A stretch of 64,000 bases of DNA from Pseudomonas sp. A34-9 (GCF_029543085.1 NZ_CP119967.1:5768501-5832500), one strand, 5' to 3'; positions 1 to 10,145 are shown, counted from the first letter of the stretch. Numbers and translations: made by a program. Notes: generated by a model from the letters alone, not told the origin.

Positions 1-1
1 C

Positions 2-3000
2 CGCACCACGCTGATTTTCGTCAACACCCGGCGCCTGGCCGAGCGTCTTAGCCGACACCTCAGTGAACGCCTCGGCAAACAAGCCGTGGCGGCGCATCAC
101 GGCAGTCTGGCCAAGGAATTTCGCCTCGACGCCGAACAACGCCTCAAGCGCGGCGAACTGCAGGTATTGATCGCGACCGCTTCGCTGGAATTGGGCATCG
201 ATATCGGTGAAGTCGATCTGGTCTGTCAGATCGCCTCGCCGCGCTCCATCGCCGGGTTTCTGCAAAGGGTTGGCCGTTCCGGGCACCAGGTTGGCGGCAC
301 GCCCAAGGGTCGCCTGTTCGCCACCACCCGCGACGACCTGATCGAATGCGCCGCCCTGCTCGACTGCGTGCGCCGCGGTGAGCTCGACACCTTGCACATT
401 CCCGCCGCGCCGCTGGATGTGCTGGCGCAACAGATCATCGCCGAAGTCAGTTGTCAGGAATGGCCGGAGGACGCCTTGCTGGCGATGTTCCGCCGCGCCT
501 CGCCCTATCGCGACCTCGACGAAAAACACTATCAAGCCCTGCTGAGCATGCTCGCCGAAGGCTACAACGGCCGCCAGGGTATCCGCAGCGCCTACCTGCA
601 CCGCGACGCCGTCAGCCGCACTTTGCGTGGCCGGCGCGGCGCGCAACTGACGGCCGTGACCAGCGGCGGCACCATCCCCGACAACGCTGACTACAGCGTG
701 ATGCTCGAGCCGCAAGGCCTGAACATCGGCAGCGTCAATGAAGACTTCGCCGTGGAAAGCATTGCCGGCGATGTGTTCCAGCTTGGCAATACCTCCTACC
801 GGATCCTGCGCGTGGAAGCCGGCAAGGTGCGCGTCGAAGATGCCCACGGCCAGCCGCCGACCATTCCGTTCTGGCTCGGCGAGGCGCCGGGGCGCAGCGA
901 TGAATTGTCATCCGCTGTCGCACGTCTGCAAGCACAGCTCGACTCGCTACTCGGCGCCAGCCCCGGCGATCTGCAACCGGCGCTCGACTGGCTGACGCAG
1001 ACCCTCGGCCTCAACCGCGCCAGCGCCGAGCAACTGGTCGAGTATCTGGCCCGAGCCCGGCAGACCCTCGGCGCCCTGCCCTCGCAGGACACGCTGCTGA
1101 TGGAGCGTTTTTTCGACGAGTCCGGCGGCACTCAACTGATTATCCATTCACCGTTCGGCAGCCGCATCAACCGCGCCTGGGGACTGGCCTTGCGCAAGCG
1201 TTTCTGCCGCACCTTCAACTTCGAATTGCAGGCTGCCGCCAGCGAGGACGCCATCGTGCTGTCGCTGTCCACCAGCCACAGTTTTGAACTCGATGACGTC
1301 TGGCGTTACCTGCACAGCAGCAGTGCCGAGCATGTCCTGATTCAAGCGGTGCTCGATGCGCCGCTGTTCGGCGTGCGCTGGCGCTGGAATGCCGGAGTGG
1401 CGTTGGCGCTGCCGCGCTTTACCGGCGGGCGCAAAGTCGCCCCGCAGTTGCAGCGGATGAAAAGCGAAGACCTGATTGCCAGCGTGTTTCCCGATCAGAT
1501 TGCGTGCCTGGAAAACCTCGCCGGTGAACGGGAAATTCCCGCTCACCCGTTGATCGAACAAACCCTCGACGATTGCCTGCACGAGGCGATGGACAGCGAA
1601 GGCTGGCTCAATCTGCTGCGGCGCATGGAGCGTGGCGAGGTGCGTCTGATCAGCCGCGATCTGCCGGCGCCCTCACCGCTCGCCGCTGAAATTCTCAGCG
1701 CGCGGCCGTACACCTTTCTCGACGACGCACCGCTGGAAGAACGCCGAACCCAGGCGGTGATCAACCGGCGCTGGAGCGATCCGCAATCGACTGATGATCT
1801 CGGTGCGCTGGATACCGATGCGATTGCCGCCGTGCGTGAAGAAGCGTGGCCGACGCCGAACGCTGTGGACGAAATGAATGAGGCGCTGATGAGCCTGGCG
1901 TGCATCAGCGAGGCTGAAGTGCAAGCGAACGAAGGTTGGCGTGCATGGCTGGAAACCCTGACCAGCAGCGGTCGCGCCTGCCGTCTGCAGATCGACTCCG
2001 AGCATTGTTTATGGCTCGCCCGTGAACGCCTGACCTGCCTGCAAACGCTTTATCCACAGGCGATTGTGCAACCCGAGTTGGAGGCGTTGCCGGGATTCGC
2101 TGAAATCTGGACGTTGGATGAAGCCTTGGTCGAGGTGATCCGCGCGCGTCTCGGTGCGTTCGGCCCACTGCCGTTATCCGCTATTGCCGAACCGCTCGCG
2201 TTAGCGCCTGCTCAGGTCCAGCAAGCCCTTGCCCAACTGGAACGCGAAGGCTATGTGTTACGTGGCCAATTCACGCCGAAAATCAATGTCGAGCAATGGT
2301 GCGAACGGCATTTGCTCGCGCGCATTCATCGCTACACGGTCAAGCGCCTGCGCCGGGAAATCGAACCGGTCGCGCTGCAGGATTTCATGCGGTTTCTGTT
2401 CGACTGGCAGCATCTGTCGCCCGCGACTCGGGGTCAGGGCAGCGCCATATTGCCGGCGATTGTCGGCCAGTTCGAAGGTTACGCGGCGGCGGCTTCGGCG
2501 TGGGACAGCGACCTGCTCCCGGCCCGTCTCAAGGACTATTCACCGAGCTGGCTGGATGACCTGTGCCGCAACGGCAAACTGGTGTGGACGCGCCTCAGCG
2601 CCCGGCAAAAAATCAGCGGCACGGCGTTGCGCAGCACGCCGATCGTGTTGCTGCCACGCAATCAGGTGGGTGTATGGAGTGCATTGGCTGAGCAGACGCC
2701 GGTAAGCGAACTGTCGCCGAAAACCCAAAAGGTTTTTGAAGCGCTGAGCCAGCACGGTGCGCTGTTTTTCGATGAGCTGATTCATGAAGCGCACCTGCTG
2801 CGCACCGAACTGGAGATCGCCTTGCAGGAGCTGGTCGGCGCTGGCCTGGTAAACGCCGACAGCTTCGCCGGCCTGCGCGCGTTGATCACCCCGGCAAGCA
2901 AGCGCCAGCAGCGCAGCAGTCGTCGCGGGCGCGGCGCGTTTGTGGGTGGGATGGACGATGCCGGGCGTTGGGCATTGCTGCGGCGCGGGGCCGCTGTGGA

Positions 3001-3466
3001 TAACAGCGAGACGCTGGAGCACGTCGCGATGACCTTATTGCGGCGCTACGGCGTAGTGTTCTGGCGCCTGCTCGAACGTGAGGCGGATTGGTTGCCGAGT
3101 TGGCGGGAATTGCTGCGAACGTTTCATCGCCTGGAAGCGCGGGGCGAGATTCGTGGCGGGCGGTTTGTCAGTGGTTTGGCGGGGGAACAGTTTGCCTTGC
3201 CCGAAGCGATTCCATTACTGCGCGAAGTACGTCGGCGGCCGCATGACGGCAGTCTGGTGGCGGTGTGTGGGGTTGATCCGCTGAATTTGGCCGGGACGTT
3301 ATTGCCAGGGGTGAAAGTGCCGGCGCTGGTGAGTAATCGGCTGGTGTATCGCGATGGGTTGCCGGCGGCGGCGGAGATTGCCGGCAAGCAGCAGTTCTGG
3401 CTGGAGCTGGATCAGGTCGCCATGGAGCAGGTGCGCAGCAAGCTGATCCGGCATTGGGTGAGTTGA
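2..3466 (+). CDS. lhr: Lhr-type ATP-dependent DNA helicase, C-terminal 1154 residues (5' end outside window)
   Basis: The open frame runs in from before the window, so helicase motifs I-III and the true start are missing. The first visible residues (TLIFVNTRRLAERL) match motif IV of superfamily-2 helicases. They are followed by ASLELGIDIG (motif V) and QRVGRSGH (motif VI), then the winged-helix and Lhr-core regions and a long C-terminal extension. Full-length bacterial Lhr proteins are roughly 1400-1550 residues, so about the first fifth to quarter is missing. Known family role: 3'-5' translocation on single-stranded DNA and unwinding of RNA:DNA hybrids in DNA repair; uracil-DNA glycosylase activity has been reported for the E. 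coli C-terminal part. The gene ends in a REP pair and is convergent with the downstream channel gene. Confidence 0.93.
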   Translation, partial: RTTLIFVNTRRLAERLSRHLSERLGKQAVAAHHGSLAKEFRLDAEQRLKRGELQVLIATASLELGIDIGEVDLVCQIASPRSIAGFLQRVGRSGHQVGGTPKGRLFATTRDDLIECAALLDCVRRGELDTLHIPAAPLDVLAQQIIAEVSCQEWPEDALLAMFRRASPYRDLDEKHYQALLSMLAEGYNGRQGIRSAYLHRDAVSRTLRGRRGAQLTAVTSGGTIPDNADYSVMLEPQGLNIGSVNEDFAVESIAGDVFQLGNTSYRILRVEAGKVRVEDAHGQPPTIPFWLGEAPGRSDELSSAVARLQAQLDSLLGASPGDLQPALDWLTQTLGLNRASAEQLVEYLARARQTLGALPSQDTLLMERFFDESGGTQLIIHSPFGSRINRAWGLALRKRFCRTFNFELQAAASEDAIVLSLSTSHSFELDDVWRYLHSSSAEHVLIQAVLDAPLFGVRWRWNAGVALALPRFTGGRKVAPQLQRMKSEDLIASVFPDQIACLENLAGEREIPAHPLIEQTLDDCLHEAMDSEGWLNLLRRMERGEVRLISRDLPAPSPLAAEILSARPYTFLDDAPLEERRTQAVINRRWSDPQSTDDLGALDTDAIAAVREEAWPTPNAVDEMNEALMSLACISEAEVQANEGWRAWLETLTSSGRACRLQIDSEHCLWLARERLTCLQTLYPQAIVQPELEALPGFAEIWTLDEALVEVIRARLGAFGPLPLSAIAEPLALAPAQVQQALAQLEREGYVLRGQFTPKINVEQWCERHLLARIHRYTVKRLRREIEPVALQDFMRFLFDWQHLSPATRGQGSAILPAIVGQFEGYAAAASAWDSDLLPARLKDYSPSWLDDLCRNGKLVWTRLSARQKISGTALRSTPIVLLPRNQVGVWSALAEQTPVSELSPKTQKVFEALSQHGALFFDELIHEAHLLRTELEIALQELVGAGLVNADSFAGLRALITPASKRQQRSSRRGRGAFVGGMDDAGRWALLRRGAAVDNSETLEHVAMTLLRRYGVVFWRLLEREADWLPSWRELLRTFHRLEARGEIRGGRFVSGLAGEQFALPEAIPLLREVRRRPHDGSLVAVCGVDPLNLAGTLLPGVKVPALVSNRLVYRDGLPAAAEIAGKQQFWLELDQVAMEQVRSKLIRHWVS

Positions 3467-3470
3467 ACCG

Positions 3471-3546
3471 ACGCCTTCGCGAGCAGGCTCGCTCCCACAG
3501 TTTGATCGCGTTCCCCCTGTGGGAGCGAGCCTGCTCGCGAAGGCGT
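3471..3546. repeat. REP pair (REPIN), family A
   Basis: Two perfect 30-bp inverted arms, 3471-3500 and 3517-3546, are separated by 16 bp. Each arm contains the core GCGAGCAGGCTCGCTCCCAC. It starts 4 bp after the lhr stop codon and lies between two convergent genes, the usual place for Pseudomonas REPINs. A variant of the same family occurs at 12190-12283. Confidence 0.9.
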
Positions 3547-3571
3547 CAGCAGCCCTACACCAGAACATGCT

Positions 3572-5665
3572 CTATGTCCGCGATTGCTGCGGCACCTCAC
3601 TCGCCACCACCGCCCCCTCCTGCTGCCGTTTCGGCAACAAAACCTGCTGTGGATAAGTCTGCGCGAAATGCACCTGCGGGCTGTTATCCACAAGCTTCTT
3701 CAAACGCTGGTTGAACGCCCGGCTCACCGCATACTGGCCGCCCGACACCGTTCTGAACTGCGCCGTCAGCACCACGCCGTTCAAATCCATCCTGTCCACG
3801 CCAAACACATCCAGCGGCCCTTGCAGGTTGTACTTGAGGAACGGGTCTTCACGAATCGAATCGCCCGTCTCGCGGATCAACTCAATGGCCTTGTCGACAT
3901 CCGTGTCATAGGTGAACTGCACCGAGAAAAACGCAAAGGCAAACTGCCGCGATTGGTTGGTCACTGCCTTGATCTGGCCGAACGGCACCGAGTGCACAAA
4001 ACCTTTACCGTCACGCAGGCGCAGCGTGCGAATGGTCAACCCTTCGACCGTACCGGCATGGCCCGAGTCGAGCACCACCCAATCGCCAATCGACAGGGTG
4101 TCTTCGATGATGATGAACAGCCCGGTGATCACGTCCTGCACCAGTTGCTGCGAGCCGAAACCGATGGCCAGCCCGACCACCCCGGCACCCGCCAGCAGTG
4201 GCGCGACGTTGATCCCCAGATTGGCCATGGTGGTGATCGCGCAGATCACCACGAGGATGATTTTGATCGCGTTGCGCAGCAGCGGCAGAATGGTTTTTAC
4301 CCGCGTACTCGGCTGGCGCACCGCGCGTCTGCTGAGTGGCGGTTTCAGTGCCTCCTGAATCGCCGTGTCGAGCACCACCCACAACAGCCACGTCACCAGG
4401 AAGATCAGGCCAATGCTGCTCAACGCGTTGCTGATCGCCCGGCCGACCGTGCTGCTCTGGGCAAAATCAAGCAGCGACACGCCCCAGATCCGCCCGAGGA
4501 TATCGATGAAGGCAATGGCGATGACGATCCGCAGCAAGGCATGCAAGAGGCTGAGGAAACGTTCCTTGTAGGCGCTGCTGCGCTGGATCGCTTCGGCCTT
4601 TCGTGACTTGAACAAGTGCTGCAGGATCGTGCTGAGGAATACCGTGCCGATTAACAAAACCGTGGTCAACAGAGCGCAGCGCAGGGCTTTCTGATTGTCC
4701 TCGCCGATGCCGATCAGATTGACCGCCGAGACCAGCACCATCAGCACAATCGGCCAATACCACAGCCCCGAGAAAATCCGCAGCGATTCCTGTAATGAGG
4801 GTTGTTTCAAGCGCTGGCTCAGCGAACGATTACGGATCAGATGCGCCACCGGGCGACGCAGGCGAATCACCAGTAAACCGAAAATGATCGAGGCGATCAG
4901 CCCGGTGAACACCGCAATACTGCTGGTGATATTGCCACCCAATTGACGAGCGATCTGCGGGCTGGTCAGCGCGTCGCTGAGGGCCGCGAGGAAGCCAATC
5001 AGGAACAGCGGACGCGGGCAATAATCACGAATGATCCGCGCCGCCGGACGTTTATGGCCGATGTTGAACATCACCACCACGCACAGCAACATCGAGGTGG
5101 AAAAGATGCCGCTGCTAGTGGCGTAGGCCAGACATAGCGCCAGTGCACGGCCTACCGAAGCTTGCAGAAAATGGCTGACGTACAGGGTCAGCGGCAGACA
5201 GATCAGCGCCGGCACGGTGTACGGCAGCAAGTAACCGAGCAGGTCCTGACTGCGCTGACGGGTGCGCAGCCATCGCCCCTCACCCAAGCGTTTGGCCAAC
5301 AGGCTGCCAAGCACGGTCAATAACGCGAAACTGCCGAGCCAGACGCCCGACAGCGTGAGGAAATCCCCGGCGACGCTCCAGCCCGAGCGGTTCGACGGTT
5401 GATTGACCAGTTTGTCGACTTCATCGGCGGCACGATCGGCGCGCAGGCGCCAGGCATCGACCAGGTGTTCGTTGAGGTCGAGTTTGTCCTGGACGTCGTC
5501 GATGCTCGAACTGATCGCACCGAGCAGCCCGCCCTGCACAATCGGTTCAGGTTTGGCCGCTTCTTCGGTGGTGGCCGGTACGCCCGGCAATGCGGCGGCG
5601 TCGATTTCACTGGCGCCGAGAAACAACAGTGCTCCCAGCACCATGGCGATCCTGAACTTGAGCAA
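3572..5665 (-). CDS. Large mechanosensitive channel, MscS family (YbiO-like)
   Basis: An inner-membrane channel likely to release solutes during hypo-osmotic shock. The pore helix and beta domain are clear: AGAGVVGLAIGFGSQQLVQD (Ala/Gly-rich TM3) followed by LFIIIEDTLSIGDWV. Several more hydrophobic segments fill the N-terminal 450 residues, and the length (697 aa) resembles the larger MscS relatives such as E. coli YbiO (about 740 aa). I chose the TTG at 5665 because GGAG lies 5 bases upstream and the start gives a signal-like N terminus (LLKFRIAMVLGALLFLGA). An ATG at 5644 preceded by AGGA is nearly as good. A longer frame up to 5749 lacks a ribosome site. It is monocistronic and flanked by repeats on both sides. 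Confidence 0.85.
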   Translation of the reverse strand: MLKFRIAMVLGALLFLGASEIDAAALPGVPATTEEAAKPEPIVQGGLLGAISSSIDDVQDKLDLNEHLVDAWRLRADRAADEVDKLVNQPSNRSGWSVAGDFLTLSGVWLGSFALLTVLGSLLAKRLGEGRWLRTRQRSQDLLGYLLPYTVPALICLPLTLYVSHFLQASVGRALALCLAYATSSGIFSTSMLLCVVVMFNIGHKRPAARIIRDYCPRPLFLIGFLAALSDALTSPQIARQLGGNITSSIAVFTGLIASIIFGLLVIRLRRPVAHLIRNRSLSQRLKQPSLQESLRIFSGLWYWPIVLMVLVSAVNLIGIGEDNQKALRCALLTTVLLIGTVFLSTILQHLFKSRKAEAIQRSSAYKERFLSLLHALLRIVIAIAFIDILGRIWGVSLLDFAQSSTVGRAISNALSSIGLIFLVTWLLWVVLDTAIQEALKPPLSRRAVRQPSTRVKTILPLLRNAIKIILVVICAITTMANLGINVAPLLAGAGVVGLAIGFGSQQLVQDVITGLFIIIEDTLSIGDWVVLDSGHAGTVEGLTIRTLRLRDGKGFVHSVPFGQIKAVTNQSRQFAFAFFSVQFTYDTDVDKAIELIRETGDSIREDPFLKYNLQGPLDVFGVDRMDLNGVVLTAQFRTVSGGQYAVSRAFNQRLKKLVDNSPQVHFAQTYPQQVLLPKRQQEGAVVASEVPQQSRT

Positions 5666-5758
5666 AACTCCGATCTCCCGTGACTGAACCTGTAAGGAAC
5701 TGATCGGTAATTGCACAGCAAGTTCAAGAGCACCCTCACAGAGCATCACCGCGAACCC

Positions 5759-5865
5759 GATCGTTCCCGCGCTCTGCGTGGGAATGCAGCCAGTGACGCT
5801 ATGCGTCCCAAAAGCGGACGCGGAGCGTCCATTGAGGCATTCCCACGCAGAGCGCGGGAACGATC
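5759..5865. repeat. Inverted repeat element, family C
   Basis: Perfect 29-bp inverted arms at 5759-5787 and 5837-5865 each contain CGTTCCCGCGCTCTGCGTGG. The central 49 bp (5788-5836) itself contains GACGC/GCGTC-type short palindromes. The sequence is of the dispersed intergenic repeat kind found in fluorescent pseudomonads. It lies in the 409-bp gap between the mscS-like gene and the DUF72 gene, which otherwise holds only the second repeat at 5911-5962. Confidence 0.85.
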
Positions 5866-5910
5866 AACAAGTCCGGAGTCGAACTCAAATCCTGAGAACC
5901 CTGAAGATCC

Positions 5911-5962
5911 GCTCCCTTCCCCCTCGCCCCCTCTGGGAGAGAGGGTTGGGTGAGGGGGAGCG
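5911..5962. repeat. Inverted repeat element, family D
   Basis: GCTCCCTTCCCCCTCGCCCC is followed by a near-complementary arm ending TGGGTGAGGGGGAGCG, forming an imperfect hairpin of about 22 bp per arm around CTGGGAGAGAG. This is another dispersed intergenic repeat type and is unrelated in sequence to the element 46 bp upstream. Confidence 0.75.
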
Positions 5963-6074
5963 CTTTTGATCTACGCCTTGGACGTGACCGTCCGTAATGC
6001 CATCGAAACTTTCCCGAACCGCTCGCAGTCATCAAAAGATACCGGCAACACGAGGACTTTCGACGGAGGGCGGC

Positions 6075-7001
6075 ATGGCAACGATTCACATCGGTATTTC
6101 CGGCTGGCGCTACGCCCCGTGGCGCGGCGATTTCTACCCCAAGGGACTGGCGCAAAAGCGCGAACTGCAATTTGCTTCGCGGGCGGTCAACAGCATCGAA
6201 ATCAATGGATCGTTCTACGCCCTGCAGCGGCCCGAGCGTTACGCCCAGTGGTACGCCGAAACACCCGACGACTTCGTTTTCAGCGTCAAGGCGCCGCGTT
6301 TCATCACCCACATCCGCCGCTTGCGCGAGATCGAAAAACCGTTAGCGAACTTCTTCGCCTCCGGGGTGCTGGAACTCAAGGAAAAGCTCGGTCCGATCCT
6401 TTGGCAGTTCCCGCCAAACTTCAAATTCGAGCCTGAGCGCTTCGAACACTTCCTCGCATTGTTACCCCACGACACCGAAGCCGCCGCCACCCTCGCCCAT
6501 CAGCACGATGCCCACCTGCATGGTCACGCGAGCATGAAATCCTGGCGTAAAAAACCGCTGCGCCACGCCGTGGAAATCCGCAACGAGAGCTTTATCACCC
6601 CCGAGTTCGTGCGCTTGTTGAAGCGCCACAACACCGCGCTGGTGATCGCTGACACCGCGGACAAATGGCCGTACCGCGAAGACCTCACCAGCGACTTTGT
6701 CTACCTGCGTCTGCACGGCGCCGAAGAGCTGTACGCCAGTGGCTACACCGCACCGGCACTCAAACGCTGGGCCGAGCGCATCGACGCCTGGCACCACGGC
6801 CAGCAACCCAAAGACGCCCTCCTGATCGCCCCACGGCTAAAACCGCGCGCGCGCAAATCCCGTGAGGTGTTCTGCTATTTCGACAACGACATCAAAGTCC
6901 GTGCCCCGTATGACGCGCGCGATCTGCTGCACCGTTTCGAACTGGATAAAAACCTCGCCACCACCCCCGGTGAACCGGTTGCCGAAGGGGTACTGCCATG
7001 A
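6075..7001 (+). CDS. DUF72 / YecE-family TIM-barrel protein
   Basis: 308 residues. The N terminus [20 protein letters not shown] and the segments [40 protein letters not shown] and [13 protein letters not shown] are hallmarks of the DUF72 (YecE) family, which has a TIM-barrel fold and no established enzymatic activity. The ATG at 6075 follows a strong GGAGGG. Its last codons overlap the start of ybhP by 4 bases (ATGA), so it is the first gene of a coupled operon with ybhP-clsB-ybhN. E. coli has ybhPON without this gene, so the link between DUF72 and phospholipid genes is a local feature worth noting. No function is inferred. Confidence 0.9.
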   Translation: MATIHIGISGWRYAPWRGDFYPKGLAQKRELQFASRAVNSIEINGSFYALQRPERYAQWYAETPDDFVFSVKAPRFITHIRRLREIEKPLANFFASGVLELKEKLGPILWQFPPNFKFEPERFEHFLALLPHDTEAAATLAHQHDAHLHGHASMKSWRKKPLRHAVEIRNESFITPEFVRLLKRHNTALVIADTADKWPYREDLTSDFVYLRLHGAEELYASGYTAPALKRWAERIDAWHHGQQPKDALLIAPRLKPRARKSREVFCYFDNDIKVRAPYDARDLLHRFELDKNLATTPGEPVAEGVLP

Positions 7002-7795
7002 GCATTCCAGAACCGGTTGGCTTCACTGACGAGGGCAGCGTGGTCGCACCGTCAGTGCGCACCTTTACCGTGCTGACGGTGAATACCCACAAGGGGTTCA
7101 CGGCGCTCAACCGGCGCTTCATCCTGCCGGAGCTGCGCGAAGCAGTGCGCAGCGTGGCAGCCGACGTGGTGTTTCTGCAGGAAGTCCACGGCACCCACGA
7201 ACAGCATCCCAAGCGCTACAACAATTGGCCGACGATGCCGCAATACGAATTCCTCGCCGACAGCCTCTGGCCGCAGTTCGCCTACGGGCGTAATGCGGTG
7301 TACCCGGAGGGCGATCACGGCAACGCGCTGCTGTCGAAATTCCAGATCATCCGCCATGACAATCTCGACGTGTCGATCAGCGGCCACGAAAACCGTGGTC
7401 TGTTGCATTGTGTGCTGCGCCTGCCCGGCGACGGTGTCGAGATCCATGCGATTTGCGTGCACCTGGGCCTGCGCGAAAGTCATCGCAACGCCCAGCTTGA
7501 ATTGCTCATGCAGCGCTTGGCGGAGTTGCCCGACGATGCACCGGTAATCGTCGCCGGCGACTTCAACGACTGGCGCCAGCGCGCCGATGCCCAACTCAAA
7601 CCCTGTGGCCTGCGCGAAGTATTTGCCGAGCAGCAGGGCAAACCGGCGCGCAGTTTCCCGGCGCGCCTGCCGACACTGCGGCTCGACCGTATTTACGTGC
7701 GCAACCTCAAGGCCAGCCTGCCGAAAGTGCTCGCGAACCGACCGTGGTCGCACCTTTCCGACCACGTCCCGCTATCGGTGGAGATCGAACTATGA
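6998..7795 (+). CDS. ybhP: Endonuclease/exonuclease/phosphatase-superfamily protein YbhP
   Basis: 265 residues of the EEP fold, a metal-dependent phosphoesterase. Visible motifs in order are VNTHKGF (substrate/metal Asn), VVFLQEVHG (metal-binding Glu), [17 protein letters not shown] (catalytic Asp/Asn pair) and SDHVPL (catalytic His). The gene order EEP-clsB-ybhN matches E. coli ybhP-ybhO-ybhN, which is the basis for the symbol. It overlaps both neighbours by 4 bases (ATGA), indicating translational coupling. There is no signal peptide, so it is probably cytoplasmic. The substrate is unknown; a phospholipid-derived phosphodiester or phosphomonoester is an inference from context only. Confidence 0.88.
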   Translation: MSIPEPVGFTDEGSVVAPSVRTFTVLTVNTHKGFTALNRRFILPELREAVRSVAADVVFLQEVHGTHEQHPKRYNNWPTMPQYEFLADSLWPQFAYGRNAVYPEGDHGNALLSKFQIIRHDNLDVSISGHENRGLLHCVLRLPGDGVEIHAICVHLGLRESHRNAQLELLMQRLAELPDDAPVIVAGDFNDWRQRADAQLKPCGLREVFAEQQGKPARSFPARLPTLRLDRIYVRNLKASLPKVLANRPWSHLSDHVPLSVEIEL

Positions 7796-9066
7796 GCAGC
7801 GCGCCGCTGGAGAAATCCGCCGTGGAACCGATAGCCATCACCCCGCCGATACGTGAGCCCGGCCACGTTGATGTCGAGTACAGCTGGCAGGGCAACAACC
7901 GCGTCGAGTTGCTGGAAAACGGCGAGGAGTATTTCCCCCGCGTGTTCGAAGCGATGCGCGCGGCGAAGAGTGAAATCCTCCTCGAGACCTTCATCGTTTT
8001 CGAAGACAAGGTCGGTGCCGAGTTGAAGGAAGTTCTGATCGACGCCGCCCGGCGTGGCGTGCGTACCACCGTCAGCTTCGACGGTTTCGGTTGTGGCGAG
8101 TTGACTACCGGCTATCTCAGCGAGCTGAGCGAAGCCGGCGTGCATTTGCAGATCTTCGACCCGGCGCCGAAACGCCTGGGCATCCGCACCAATTGGTTCC
8201 GCCGTTTGCATCGCAAGATCGTGGTGGTCGACGGTCTGATCGCGTTTATTGGCGGGATCAACTTTTCCGGCGATCACCTGGCCGATTTCGGCCCCGAAGC
8301 CAAGCAGGATTATGCGGTGCAGGTCCAGGGCCCGGCGGTTGCTGACATTCACCACTTCGCCCTGCTGCAAAGCGGCCGCCCCGGGCGCGCAAGATTCTGG
8401 TGGCAACGCCGGCGCCAGCGCCGCGCGGAAATGGCCTTCAACGATCACGACGGTCAGGTACGTCTGGTGTTCCGCGACAACGATCAACACCCCACCGATA
8501 TCGAGGACGTGTATTTGCAGGTACTGCGCCGCGCCAAACGCCGCGTGGTGATCGCCAACGCCTACTTTTTCCCCGGCTACCGCTTGCTGCGGGAAATCCG
8601 TAATGCAGCGCGGCGCGGCGTCGAGGTGAGGCTGATTCTGCAAGGCCAGCCGGACATGCTGGTGGCCAAACTGGCGGCGCGTATGACCTATGACTACCTG
8701 CTCAAGGCCGGCGTGCAGATTCACGAATATTGCCAGCGCCCGCTGCACGGCAAAGTCGCCCTGGTCGATGAAGAGTGGAGCACGGTCGGCTCGAGCAATC
8801 TCGACCCGCTGAGCCTGTCGCTGAACCTGGAAGCCAACGTGCTGATCCGCGACCGCGCGTTCAATCAGCATTTGTTCGAGCGCCTCGAAGACCTCAGCGA
8901 AAACCACTGCAAAGCCATGGATCCCGGCAAATCACCACGGGGGCGCATCTGGCACATGACCGTGGGTTTTCTGGTGTTCCACTTTCTGCGGCATTTTCCG
9001 GCCATGGCCGGTTGGCTGCCGGCGCACAAACCAAGGCTCAAGCCTTTTCGAGGTGATACGCCATGA
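7792..9066 (+). CDS. clsB: Cardiolipin synthase B
   Basis: 424 residues of the phospholipase D superfamily. Both HKD motifs are intact: H140-R-K142-(x)4-D147 with a GGINFSGDH follow-up, and H319-G-K321-(x)4-D326 followed by [20 protein letters not shown]. ClsB proteins transfer a phosphatidyl group to phosphatidylglycerol to make cardiolipin. A weakly hydrophobic stretch lies near the C terminus ([19 protein letters not shown]), but there are no N-terminal transmembrane helices, which separates ClsB from ClsA. Start at the ATG at 7792, overlapping ybhP by 4 bases; the gene also overlaps ybhN by 4 bases. Confidence 0.92.
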   Translation: MSSAPLEKSAVEPIAITPPIREPGHVDVEYSWQGNNRVELLENGEEYFPRVFEAMRAAKSEILLETFIVFEDKVGAELKEVLIDAARRGVRTTVSFDGFGCGELTTGYLSELSEAGVHLQIFDPAPKRLGIRTNWFRRLHRKIVVVDGLIAFIGGINFSGDHLADFGPEAKQDYAVQVQGPAVADIHHFALLQSGRPGRARFWWQRRRQRRAEMAFNDHDGQVRLVFRDNDQHPTDIEDVYLQVLRRAKRRVVIANAYFFPGYRLLREIRNAARRGVEVRLILQGQPDMLVAKLAARMTYDYLLKAGVQIHEYCQRPLHGKVALVDEEWSTVGSSNLDPLSLSLNLEANVLIRDRAFNQHLFERLEDLSENHCKAMDPGKSPRGRIWHMTVGFLVFHFLRHFPAMAGWLPAHKPRLKPFRGDTP

Positions 9067-10052
9067 GCCATTCCGAGGCGCATGCCACACCGCATTCGAC
9101 GCCAGCAGCGCACTCGAAATGGAGTCGCTGGAAACGGCCACTGACACTGCTGTTTTTCCTTGCGCTGATCGTGTTACTGACGATGTTCGCCACGCGCATC
9201 GAATGGGCCGAAGTGCTGCAAACCCTCGCCGACTTCAAGGTGCGCACGCTCATCATCGCCGCCAGCCTGACCCTGCTGAGCTTTCTGGTGTACGCCAGTT
9301 TCGACCTGATCGGCCGCACCTACATTCGCCAGGACCTGACCTGGAAACAGATTCTGCCGGTGGGGATCATCAGCTATGCGTTCAACCTGAACCTGAGCGC
9401 ATGGGTCGGCGGTATCGCCATGCGTTATCGGCTGTATTCGCGCCTTGGGGTGAGCAAAAGCAACATCGCCAAGATTCTCGGTCTGAGTCTGGCAACCAAC
9501 TGGTTCGGCTACATGACCATCGCCGGCGCGGTGTTCAGCAGCGGATTGGTGAGCATGCCGCCGGGCTGGAAAGTCAGCAGCGATGCGTTGCAAGGCATTG
9601 GTGTGCTGTTACTGCTGATCAGCGCTGGCTATCTCGCGGCGTGTCAGTTTTCCAGGCGCCGCGAGTGGTCGATTCGCGGGGTGGAAATCAATCTGCCGTC
9701 GTTGCGCATGGCCGTCCTGCAACTGCTGCTGGGAGCATTGAACTGGTCGCTGATGGCGGCGGTAATTTTCACCTTACTGCCGAGTAAGCTCGATTATCCG
9801 TTGGTGCTGGGCGTGTTGCTGATCAGTGCGATTGCCGGGGTCATCACGCATATTCCGGCGGGCCTCGGGGTGTTGGAAGCGGTGTTTGTGGCACTGCTGC
9901 AACACGAGGCTTCGCGGGGCAGTCTGGTGGCGGGGTTGCTGGCGTATCGGGCGATTTACTTTCTGTTGCCGCTGTTGATCACGGTGGTGATGTATCTGGT
10001 GGTTGAAGCCAAGGCCAAGGCGCTGCGGATCGAGAAGAAACCCGGACATTAA
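9063..10052 (+). CDS. ybhN: YbhN-family (UPF0104) integral membrane protein
   Basis: 329 residues with about eight hydrophobic segments (for example PLTLLFFLALIVLLTMFA near 29-46 and YFLLPLLITVVMYLVVEA near the end). It belongs to the UPF0104 family related to the membrane domain of lysylphosphatidylglycerol synthases, and the motif GVLEAVFVALL is typical. The last gene of the ATGA-coupled operon with clsB and ybhP, it is the same as the third gene of E. coli ybhPON. The family is associated with lipid transport or flipping, but the precise role is unproven. A REP pair follows 6 bp after the stop. Confidence 0.88.
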   Translation: MSHSEAHATPHSTPAAHSKWSRWKRPLTLLFFLALIVLLTMFATRIEWAEVLQTLADFKVRTLIIAASLTLLSFLVYASFDLIGRTYIRQDLTWKQILPVGIISYAFNLNLSAWVGGIAMRYRLYSRLGVSKSNIAKILGLSLATNWFGYMTIAGAVFSSGLVSMPPGWKVSSDALQGIGVLLLLISAGYLAACQFSRRREWSIRGVEINLPSLRMAVLQLLLGALNWSLMAAVIFTLLPSKLDYPLVLGVLLISAIAGVITHIPAGLGVLEAVFVALLQHEASRGSLVAGLLAYRAIYFLLPLLITVVMYLVVEAKAKALRIEKKPGH

Positions 10053-10058
10053 AATCCA

Positions 10059-10144
10059 GATCAAAAGATCGCAGCCTTCGGCAGCTCCTGCATTTGGAAT
10101 GTATTTTCCCTATAGGAGCTGCCGAAGGCTGCGATCTTTTGATC
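10059..10144. repeat. REP pair (REPIN), family B
   Basis: Perfect 31-bp inverted arms at 10059-10089 and 10114-10144, each containing ATCGCAGCCTTCGGCAGCTC, are separated by 24 bp. It lies between the convergent ybhN and alpha/beta hydrolase genes and ends 2 bp from the latter's stop. Relatives occur at 15488-15564 and, degenerate, at 18657-18743. Confidence 0.9.
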
Positions 10145-10145
10145 T

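Noticed and set aside
3572..5749. N-terminal extension of the channel protein to 5749
   Set aside because: No ribosome site; the extra 28 residues precede a good signal sequence and are likely non-coding.
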